DNA of 11,953 nucleotides from an uncultured Cellvibrio sp. Lineage in GTDB: Bacteria > Pseudomonadota > Gammaproteobacteria > Pseudomonadales > Cellvibrionaceae. The position numbers were made by a program, and so were the translations under genes. The notes beneath the pieces were generated by a model that worked only from the letters and a program-made list of their open reading frames with translations, was not told the origin of the DNA and made no database searches. Positions 5,661 through 11,953 of the stretch are shown here, one piece after another (position 1 is the first letter of the stretch; every line of letters begins with the position of its first letter). Location: the NCBI GenBank assembly GCA_946481735.1, contig CAMLOU010000128.1, positions 1 through 11,953 of the forward strand, written 5' to 3'.

Positions 5661-8600
5661 ATGGAAGCTCATAGAAAGGCGTTCCGGAAGACATTACTCG
5701 CGTCCAGTATTTCTTCCTGTTTGTTGGCATCGGTCTGCGTGCAAGCGCAGGAAAACCTGGTGGAAGAAGTGGTGGTAACGGGGGTTTATGCGTCGCAGCA
5801 AAACGCCGTAAACACCAAGCGAAATGCCCCTTCCGTCGTCGATGCAATTTCAGCTGAAGACATTGGTAAATTGCCTGACGTAACCATCGCCGACTCACTG
5901 CAGCGGATTCCTGGTATTCAAGTAGAACGCACCGCAGGTGAAGGTGGCCCGGTGCAGATTCGCGGTTTAAGCAATGTTGCAACCTCGCTGAATGGCGAAA
6001 CATTTTTGAGTGCGACGACGATTGATAGCTCTGGAGCTGATTTCGGAGATCTTCCGTCCCAATTGTTCTCTGGGGCGGATGTTTATAAATCTCCCCTGGC
6101 TTCTTTAACAACCCTGGGTATTGCCGGCAGCATTGACCTCAAGACACGCCGACCTTTCGATCTTGACGAAGGCTGGACCTTCGCGGCCTCAGCTGAGGGA
6201 GACTATGGTTCCATCAGCGAGGAAGTGGATCCGACAATTAGCGGCTTAATCGGCTGGCAAAATGACATGGTTGGATTTCTGATTAGCGCCGTCACCACGG
6301 AAAAAAATCTGGCTACCGATTACAACGGCTACTTTGATACATCTGAAAACGGTGGCATCGGTGCAACAAACAATAACCATACCTGGAGCACACCAGCTAT
6401 TGATGCTGATATCTATCATGTCGTGCCTCAAGGTTTTGCAGCCTTCCACAAGGAAGAAGAGCGCAATCGTGACGGCCTCAATTTATCCTTCCAGGCTCAA
6501 TTAACCGATAGCGTCGAGCTGGTTGCCGATTACTTTTATAGTAAGCAGGAACGTTACAACCGCCGGGCCGGCTTTTCTCACAATAATCGCTGGCAAACAT
6601 TCGCTGACTACGCCTACGCAGAAGGTTTCGGTAGCGCCAGTTTCGTCGACGAAGACGGCAATAACTGGAGAACCGTTAATTCTTTCAGTGCCAGACCTTA
6701 CCGCTTGCAGTCCTTCTCTCAAGTTAATTTTAATGAAGAGGAATCCAGCAACGGCAGCATTGAGCTGAATTTTGATAATGACGGTCCTTTAAGCGGGCAG
6801 GTGCGCGTCACTCGTGCCGATGCTACCGCCAGCATGCGCCATGGCTATGTTGAAGGCGACATGCTGAGCATTGACCAAGGCACCCTGGTAACAGGACCGG
6901 GCGGACTGATGCCAGCAGACTCAATTTATTGTGGCCCCGATCAAGAGGTTATCGGCGAACTGGGCGGCTGCGCCGCTGATTTCTCACCTGGCGGCATTGA
7001 AGACGATGAGTTCCGTATCACCTACGATGCATCCGGAAAACATCCGGTCTTCGGCGGCTTCGATCAGGTCGTTAATGGCGGCCAGGGGATGATGACCGTG
7101 GCCGACTATATGGCCAGCAAAGACTCGTATCACATCGGAGCCATGTCATCAGAAAACAATACTGATGACGATGGAACAATGAATACCTTCAGTACAAAGT
7201 GGAAATATGAATTTGATGAAGCGCCATTCATTACTGCTGTTGATTTCGGCCTTCGCCAAAGTGAACGCACGGTAGATCACAACGTTTTCTCATATTTTGC
7301 AAATTTCCCCGAGACAGGCTGTTCGGCACAATGGAAAGCAGTGGACCAATTTGCCGGTACTGCAGAATGCGATCCGGATTTGATTCAAGGCGAGTACGAG
7401 GTCGATGAAAACGGGGATAGAGTGTTGTATGACGTCAAAGATGAAGACGGTAATGTAACTGGTCAACGTGAAAACTTTTTGGGTTACACATTGTTGCCAC
7501 CAACTCGAATTGATGAGTGGAATAACGTGGTATGGATCGATGACTTTGGCCCTGTCAAAGGCATTCCAGGTGTATGGGCTGTGGACCCACGAGAGCTCGA
7601 TAACACCCTCGCATATCAGGAAAAGGTTTTTGGCGCACAAACTAAATTTAACCAACCCGGCCAAAGCTATGGAGTGGGATTGGATGAATTTAGTTATTTC
7701 ACCCAAATTCATTTTGAAGCTGGAAATCTGACAGGTAATTTAGGCGTTAAAATTGTTGAAACGGATTTGACGATTATTCAAAACGTCACGGGCGATGCGG
7801 TACCTCATTCAGGCGTAAATTATGACGCAGGAGACGAAGTAACTCAGCGCAGCTATACAGACGTGCTACCAAGTCTAAACCTTGCTTACGATATTACAGA
7901 TGATTTAAAAGTGCGGTTTGGTTATGGAAAAACTATGCAACCTTTGAACCTTCTCGATTGGGGTGGCGCCAAATCGGTAGGTCGGGTCTTTAACGAGGAT
8001 TGTAATTGCATGCGCGTTAGCAGCGGTTCACTATCAGGCAACCCCGATCTTGATCCAACACGCGCTGACAATATCGATCTGTCAGCTGAGTGGTACGTCG
8101 GGAATGCATCTGCGCTGAGTGCAGCGATTTTCCATATCGATATTGAAAGTTTCGTACAGACTGGCACGATTTATCTGGACGAACCGGACACCGATGGCAT
8201 CAATCGCGGGCCTTGGCCGTTCACAGCGCCAGTACAGGGTACTGGTGGTAAGGTGGAGGGTGTAGAGCTTGCAGCTAAAGTAGCTTTTAGTGACTTTGCT
8301 GATGGCTTTATTTCGAATTTCGGTTTCGATGTCAACTACACGTTCTCTGACAGCTCTCAAGACGCTGTAGGATTAGGTGGCAAAGAATTGCCTTTCGTCA
8401 ATAACTCTGAAGACACCTACAACGTGGTTGGCTGGTTCGAAAATGAATTCCTCTCCGCAAGATTGGCTTACAATTTCCGATCACCACGCTTGATCACTGC
8501 CGGTAGCCCAGCAACAGGAATGCAAAGCCTTTATCAAGATGATTATGGCCAACTGGATATGAACGTCACCTGGACTGTTACCGATAATGTAGATCTTTAT

Positions 8601-8720
8601 ATAAATGGTTCCAACATTACCGAAGAGTTCCAACAAACCTACCTGGAGTTTGAAGATCAAAAAGCTTTCCAAAACATCTATGAAGCACGCTGGGCATTGG
8701 GAGCTCGCGTAAACTTCTAA
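5661..8720 (+). CDS. TonB-dependent outer-membrane receptor, Xanthomonas/Caulobacter carbohydrate type
   Basis: A 1019-residue outer-membrane active transporter, energised through TonB-ExbBD. A signal peptide covers about residues 1-29 (basic n-region HRKAFRK, hydrophobic core, cleavage likely after VQA). A TonB box EEVVVTG stands at 35-41. A plug domain of about 55-165 opens with NAPSVVDAISAEDIGKLPD and SLQRIPGIQVER, wording characteristic of the TIGR01782 receptor subfamily. A 22-strand barrel follows and ends in the terminal phenylalanine (ARVNF) needed for BAM assembly. There is no STN signalling domain. Long loops carry several cysteines and many aspartates, perhaps for ligand or calcium binding. 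GAGGAG sits 6 bases from the ATG. Members of this subfamily often import oligosaccharides and are commonly clustered with flavin-dependent halogenases, as here. Operator palindromes upstream imply repression by a LacI-type regulator. The ligand is unknown; no glycosidase is in view. Confidence 0.93.
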   Translation: MEAHRKAFRKTLLASSISSCLLASVCVQAQENLVEEVVVTGVYASQQNAVNTKRNAPSVVDAISAEDIGKLPDVTIADSLQRIPGIQVERTAGEGGPVQIRGLSNVATSLNGETFLSATTIDSSGADFGDLPSQLFSGADVYKSPLASLTTLGIAGSIDLKTRRPFDLDEGWTFAASAEGDYGSISEEVDPTISGLIGWQNDMVGFLISAVTTEKNLATDYNGYFDTSENGGIGATNNNHTWSTPAIDADIYHVVPQGFAAFHKEEERNRDGLNLSFQAQLTDSVELVADYFYSKQERYNRRAGFSHNNRWQTFADYAYAEGFGSASFVDEDGNNWRTVNSFSARPYRLQSFSQVNFNEEESSNGSIELNFDNDGPLSGQVRVTRADATASMRHGYVEGDMLSIDQGTLVTGPGGLMPADSIYCGPDQEVIGELGGCAADFSPGGIEDDEFRITYDASGKHPVFGGFDQVVNGGQGMMTVADYMASKDSYHIGAMSSENNTDDDGTMNTFSTKWKYEFDEAPFITAVDFGLRQSERTVDHNVFSYFANFPETGCSAQWKAVDQFAGTAECDPDLIQGEYEVDENGDRVLYDVKDEDGNVTGQRENFLGYTLLPPTRIDEWNNVVWIDDFGPVKGIPGVWAVDPRELDNTLAYQEKVFGAQTKFNQPGQSYGVGLDEFSYFTQIHFEAGNLTGNLGVKIVETDLTIIQNVTGDAVPHSGVNYDAGDEVTQRSYTDVLPSLNLAYDITDDLKVRFGYGKTMQPLNLLDWGGAKSVGRVFNEDCNCMRVSSGSLSGNPDLDPTRADNIDLSAEWYVGNASALSAAIFHIDIESFVQTGTIYLDEPDTDGINRGPWPFTAPVQGTGGKVEGVELAAKVAFSDFADGFISNFGFDVNYTFSDSSQDAVGLGGKELPFVNNSEDTYNVVGWFENEFLSARLAYNFRSPRLITAGSPATGMQSLYQDDYGQLDMNVTWTVTDNVDLYINGSNITEEFQQTYLEFEDQKAFQNIYEARWALGARVNF

Positions 8721-8772
8721 CACCTTGTAAAAAAGAGTGCTTTTCAATTACAGCTCGCTTTGATACAACAGG

Positions 8773-8812
8773 AACCGCCGCAGTATGTCGCGAGGCATCT
8801 GCGGCGGTTTTT
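8773..8812 (+). terminator. Strong intrinsic terminator after the receptor gene
   Basis: AACCGCCGCAG (8773-8783) pairs perfectly with CTGCGGCGGTT (8799-8809). The inner 8785-8798 extends the stem past one bulged T and closes with a GCGA (GNRA) tetraloop. Five T bases (8808-8812) follow at once. It lies 52 bases after the receptor stop and 52 bases before the halogenase start, so it should separate the two transcripts at least partly. Confidence 0.88.
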
Positions 8813-8864
8813 GCTTTCCTGATAACGAGAAATCGCCTTGCATAATCTGGACAAAGGTTCTCAC

Positions 8865-10376
8865 GTGCAAAAAAAACCTGTAAATCACATCATTATTGTC
8901 GGCGGCGGCACGGCCGGTTGGATGACAGCGGCAAGCCTGAGCAAACACTTTCGCAAGACTTCGATCAACATCACGCTGGTGGAATCCTCAGAGATAGGTA
9001 CGGTGGGTGTGGGCGAGGCGACTATACCTACTTTGCGACGTTTTTATGGTGAACTGGGCATGCAGGATCTCGATGTCATGCGGGCTACCCGTGCCACCTG
9101 CAAGCTCGGTATCCAGTTCCGCGATTGGCTGCGCCCCGGCAGTCGGTTTATCCATCCCTTTGGCTTATATGGACAGCGGGCCAACGGCATTGAATTTCAT
9201 CACTACTGGATGAAATTACGTGAACAAAACAAGGATGCCGGTGATTTATCGGAATATTCCCTGGGTGTACAGCTGGCGGCGCATCACAAATTTATTGAAC
9301 CCTCACCTAACCCGCCATCCGAGTTATCCGTCTTCGATTGGGCGCTACATTTTGATGCGGCATTGTTTGCCAGGTTAATGCGTGATTATGCCGAGCAGCA
9401 TGGCGTAAAACGAATTGACGCGCGAATCGATGCGGTGCATCAACATCCGACTGATCACTCTCTGGCTTCTTTACAACTGGATAATGGCGAAGAAATTCGT
9501 GGCGATTTGTTTATCGACTGCTCAGGTTTCCGGGCATTGTTAATTGAACAAACCTTGAAAACCGGTTACGACGATTGGAGCGAATGGTTGCTGTGCGACA
9601 GCGCCGTAGCGGTACAAAGTGAGCTGGCCGGAGATCCACCACCTTACACCATCAGCCAGGCGCATCCGGCCGGATGGCAATGGCGTATTCCGCTACAACA
9701 TCGCCAGGGTAATGGCCACGTTTATTGCAGTCGCTATATGAGTGAAGACGAAGCCATTGCTATCTTGAAGACGAACATTGATGGCCCTTTATTGCACGAA
9801 CCGCGTCGCTTTGCGTTTACCGCCGGCAGACGCAAGCAGGCCTGGAATAAAAACTGTATTGCCGTTGGCCTGGCCAGCGGTTTCCTTGAGCCGTTGGAAT
9901 CTACCAGTATTGCACTAGTGGAAACGGCTATTGAAAAAATTCGCCACAGCTTTCCCCGCCCTTATTACACCCAGGCAGACGTCGATAAATTTAACCACCT
10001 GACCGCACAGGAATACGAAAGGGTACGGGACTTTATTATTCTGCATTACAAAGCCAATCAGCGGGTTGGGGAGCCCTTATGGGATCAATGCCGCAACACC
10101 AGCGTTCCTCTGCCCCTGCAAAAGAAAATCGATGCCTTTATCAAGCAAGGCGATTTGCTTCGCTATCCAATAGAGATTTTTGGGCTACCCAGCTGGCTTG
10201 CCATTTATCACGGCTTTGAAATACTGCCGCAGACTTATGATGCGCGTGTAAACGCATTGGACGAAGATTATTTGGTACAAAGTCTCATGGAAATGCGCAA
10301 CGCCATCCGACGCGCCGTGGACGCGGTGCCAACACATCAAAGCTTTATTGCAACCCATTGTGCGGTCACTCCATAG
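8865..10376 (+). CDS. Flavin-dependent halogenase (tryptophan halogenase family), receptor-linked
   Basis: A 503-residue cytosolic FADH2-dependent halogenase. The FAD-binding GGGTAGWM is at 13-20, followed by GVGEATIP (48-55). K80 in ATCK aligns with the catalytic Lys79 of PrnA/RebH. WQWRIP (271-276) is the halogenase WxWxIP motif. EPLES has E345 and S346, corresponding to PrnA E346/S347. All catalytic features are intact, so activity is likely. The GTG at 8865 is preferred because AAAGG lies 7 bases upstream and the N-terminus then matches its paralogue position for position; an in-frame TTG at 8838 is possible but poorer. No flavin reductase is present nearby. The protein is shorter than PrnA/RebH and resembles the receptor-clustered group including BrvH and the Xanthomonas halogenases, reported to prefer bromination and indole-like substrates; free tryptophan may not be the substrate. 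The terminator upstream suggests a separate or read-through transcript. No convincing own promoter was found. Confidence 0.92.
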   Translation: MQKKPVNHIIIVGGGTAGWMTAASLSKHFRKTSINITLVESSEIGTVGVGEATIPTLRRFYGELGMQDLDVMRATRATCKLGIQFRDWLRPGSRFIHPFGLYGQRANGIEFHHYWMKLREQNKDAGDLSEYSLGVQLAAHHKFIEPSPNPPSELSVFDWALHFDAALFARLMRDYAEQHGVKRIDARIDAVHQHPTDHSLASLQLDNGEEIRGDLFIDCSGFRALLIEQTLKTGYDDWSEWLLCDSAVAVQSELAGDPPPYTISQAHPAGWQWRIPLQHRQGNGHVYCSRYMSEDEAIAILKTNIDGPLLHEPRRFAFTAGRRKQAWNKNCIAVGLASGFLEPLESTSIALVETAIEKIRHSFPRPYYTQADVDKFNHLTAQEYERVRDFIILHYKANQRVGEPLWDQCRNTSVPLPLQKKIDAFIKQGDLLRYPIEIFGLPSWLAIYHGFEILPQTYDARVNALDEDYLVQSLMEMRNAIRRAVDAVPTHQSFIATHCAVTP

Positions 10377-11883
10377 GTTGTTCTGCTGCGCAATGCCGGG
10401 CAATAAAATGACCGTGAGTCATCGCTTGGTCAGCAGCAACCTGAATCATTTGACGCATCCTGGCTAACTGGCTTTTCAGGTCCGCCAGACTGATATTATC
10501 CGCACGCTCATCGTAGCGTCTGGCGTAACGATGGAATCCCATATACATGGTGACCCAGCTTTCCTTCTCAAAGGCCTCAGGCTCGTACATCACGACATGG
10601 CCGCGACTTTCGTAAACCTGCATCTTGTGCGCAAGAGAATCCGGTATTGGCATGGCCTGGCAAAAGCGCCAGAATTCCGTATCACGGCGACCGGTAGCTT
10701 TGTAGTGCAATATGAGAAAGTCCCGTATACGTTCAAATTCGTGATGATGTAAACGATTGACCTCGGTTATATCGTGCGGGTTAAAGTTTGCATCAGGAAA
10801 AAATTGCAGCAGCTTGCTGATGCCGGTCTGGATCAGGGAAATGCTCGTCGACTCCAGCGGCTCCAGAAAACCTGAGGCGAGCCCCAAGGCAAAACAATTT
10901 TTATTCCAGATTTTTTTTCGCCGGCCCGTGACAAAATCAAATTGGCGCGGCTGCTTTATCGGAGCACCGTCGAGATGAGTAAGTAATGTCAACCGGGCCT
11001 GCTCATCAGTGATGAAACGACTTGAATAGACATAACCATTGCCTGTGCGATGTTGTAGCGGAATACGCCATTGCCATCCGGCTTCGTGAGCTGTGGTGCG
11101 AGTATATGGCGTGGGTTCACCAATCAATTCACTTTGTATCGCAACAGCACGGTCACAGGGCAACCAGCAGCGCCAGTCGTCGTAGCCGGTATCTAACGCT
11201 TCCTCAATTAATAAACCGCGAAAGCCCGAACAATCAATAAAAAGTTGTCCTGCGATCTCCGCTCCGTCTTCCATCATCACCGATTCAATGAAGCCATCCT
11301 GTGAACGCAGCTTGACCGACGCAACCTTACCTTCCATGCGCACAACGCCGCGCGCAACCGCATAGTCACGCAGGTACGCTGCATAAAGCGCCGCATCAAA
11401 ATGATAAGCGTAACCATAATCTGCCAGGGGCGTCGGGGGCTTTTCATGGGGCTGGGCAAAATGTCCGCGACGGGCCAACTGAATAGGAAAACTGTAATCA
11501 GCGATATCAACGGCTTCACCTGCGGCGCGAAGACGCGCAAGATAATGATGAAACTCAACGCCGTTTAATGGCAAACCATAGTCTGCAAATGGATGAAAAA
11601 AAGTGGAGCCGTTCTGATACCAGTTACGAAACTCAATGCCCAATTTGAAAGTAGCGTTGGTCTTCTTGATAAAATCAATTTCATCAATACCTAATGAAAG
11701 ATTAAAGGCGCGAATGCCCGGGATAGTCGCTTCACCAACGCCAACCGTGCCGATTTGCTCCGATTCAATCAGGATAATATTGCCGGGTTTTCCCTCAAAA
11801 AAACGGGCCAGACTTGCTGCCGCCATCCAACCGGCTGTGCCGCCTCCGACAATAACAATGCGATTAACCCGGGTATCGTTCAA
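10366..11883 (-). CDS. Second flavin-dependent halogenase (paralogue, convergent)
   Basis: A 505-residue paralogue of the preceding halogenase; roughly half the residues are identical by eye, about 57 of the first 100. It keeps GGGTAGWM (13-20), K80 in ATFK, WQWRIP (270-275) and E344-S345 in EPLES, so it too should be an active FADH2-dependent halogenase. The start is TTG at 11883-11881: GGAGA stands 6 bases upstream, an in-frame stop (TGA) lies two codons upstream, and the first in-frame ATG would fall inside the FAD-binding motif (residue 20). The gene runs head-on into the other halogenase and their stops overlap by 11 bases. Codon choice differs at many synonymous sites between the two, so the duplication is old. 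Differences near residues 90-200 and in the C-terminal third, where substrate contacts usually lie, suggest different substrates. It may follow another minus-strand gene at the right edge. Confidence 0.92.
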   Translation of the reverse strand: MNDTRVNRIVIVGGGTAGWMAAASLARFFEGKPGNIILIESEQIGTVGVGEATIPGIRAFNLSLGIDEIDFIKKTNATFKLGIEFRNWYQNGSTFFHPFADYGLPLNGVEFHHYLARLRAAGEAVDIADYSFPIQLARRGHFAQPHEKPPTPLADYGYAYHFDAALYAAYLRDYAVARGVVRMEGKVASVKLRSQDGFIESVMMEDGAEIAGQLFIDCSGFRGLLIEEALDTGYDDWRCWLPCDRAVAIQSELIGEPTPYTRTTAHEAGWQWRIPLQHRTGNGYVYSSRFITDEQARLTLLTHLDGAPIKQPRQFDFVTGRRKKIWNKNCFALGLASGFLEPLESTSISLIQTGISKLLQFFPDANFNPHDITEVNRLHHHEFERIRDFLILHYKATGRRDTEFWRFCQAMPIPDSLAHKMQVYESRGHVVMYEPEAFEKESWVTMYMGFHRYARRYDERADNISLADLKSQLARMRQMIQVAADQAMTHGHFIARHCAAEQPME

Positions 11884-11926
11884 GGATCATCTCCAGCAAG
11901 TTTGACAGGTAAATTGAAGGATATCG

Positions 11927-11953
11927 TTAATGCCAGAGAGCGTCCACCGGCTG
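11927..11953 (-). CDS. Possible 3' end of an unidentified minus-strand gene at the right edge
   Basis: On the minus strand, the frame entering at 11953 reads QPVDALWH and stops at TAA (11929-11927), 43 bases before the TTG start of the halogenase. The codons are GC-rich in third position, as in neighbouring genes, and the bases after the stop turn AT-rich like an intergenic gap. Another frame stays open to a TGA overlapping the halogenase start (11882-11880, TTGA overlap), so the choice is uncertain. Eight residues do not identify a family. Confidence 0.28.
   Translation of the reverse strand, partial: QPVDALWH

Noticed and set aside
5661..5740. Lipoprotein signal in the receptor (cysteines at residues 20 and 26)
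   Set aside because: ISSC loosely fits a lipobox, but the hydrophobic core before it is too short and VQA at 27-29 gives a normal signal peptidase I site; TonB receptors are not usually lipoproteins.
8838..8864. TTG at 8838 as start of the first halogenase
   Set aside because: It would add nine residues absent from the paralogue; GTG 8865 has AAAGG 7 bases upstream and gives exact N-terminal alignment.
8865..11883. The convergent halogenases as a recent inverted duplication or mobile-element arms
   Set aside because: Protein identity is only about half and synonymous sites differ widely even at conserved motifs, so there is no recent inverted repeat at DNA level.
11902..11930. Plus-strand promoter TTGACA-N18-GTTAAT near the right edge
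   Set aside because: Consensus -35, but the -10 is only 4 of 6 at a long spacer, and no plus-strand gene can be seen before the window ends.
1..11953. CRISPR arrays, tRNA or rRNA genes, insertion sequences, integrases, phage genes
   Set aside because: I looked on both strands and found no spaced repeats, cloverleaf-like stretches, transposase-like proteins or terminal inverted repeats.

Overview
The window looks like a chromosome segment of a gammaproteobacterium, most likely a polysaccharide-degrading relative of Cellvibrio. This is inferred from gene content, moderate GC and Pseudomonas-like gene order; no rRNA or marker gene is present to prove it. It has two parts that look functionally unrelated.

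Left part (1-5184), housekeeping-like. The first bases hold the start of a minus-strand gene that leaves the window (1-20). After a 343-base gap comes a TauE/SafE-family membrane permease (364-1146, +). It converges, with only 2 bases between stops, on a GspE/PilB-type secretion ATPase (1149-2921, -). A divergent control region (2922-3196) separates the ATPase from a two-gene phosphate operon: a PhoU-like DUF47 protein (3197-3877) and a PitA-type phosphate permease (3910-5184). I read a good match to a Pho box (14 of 18 positions) and a sigma70-like promoter upstream of the operon.

Right part (5185-11953), an uptake locus of accessory character. A 476-base AT-rich control region carries three related palindromes (ACAACGTTGT, CCGACAAC-T-GTTGTCGG, GACAACGTTGTC) of LacI-family type. 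The last one contains the -35 box (TTGACA) of the predicted promoter. A leader of about 175 nt follows, with a UNCG-capped hairpin, a long-range 9-bp inverted repeat and a possible 18-codon leader ORF. It precedes a 1019-residue TonB-dependent receptor of the Xanthomonas/Caulobacter carbohydrate type (5661-8720), closed by a strong intrinsic terminator (8773-8812). Two paralogous flavin-dependent halogenases follow, tail to tail, with stops overlapping by 11 bases: 8865-10376 (+, GTG start) and 10366-11883 (-, TTG start). Both keep the FAD-binding glycines, the catalytic Lys, the WxWxIP motif and the Glu-Ser pair, so both look active. At the right edge a minus-strand gene may end just upstream of the second halogenase.

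Working model (inference): a LacI-family repressor encoded elsewhere senses a sugar or sugar-linked ligand and controls the receptor. The halogenases act on a small molecule tied to that uptake system, using reduced flavin from a reductase outside the window. The most interesting parts are the operator/leader region and the divergent-sequence, convergent-orientation halogenase pair beside the receptor.
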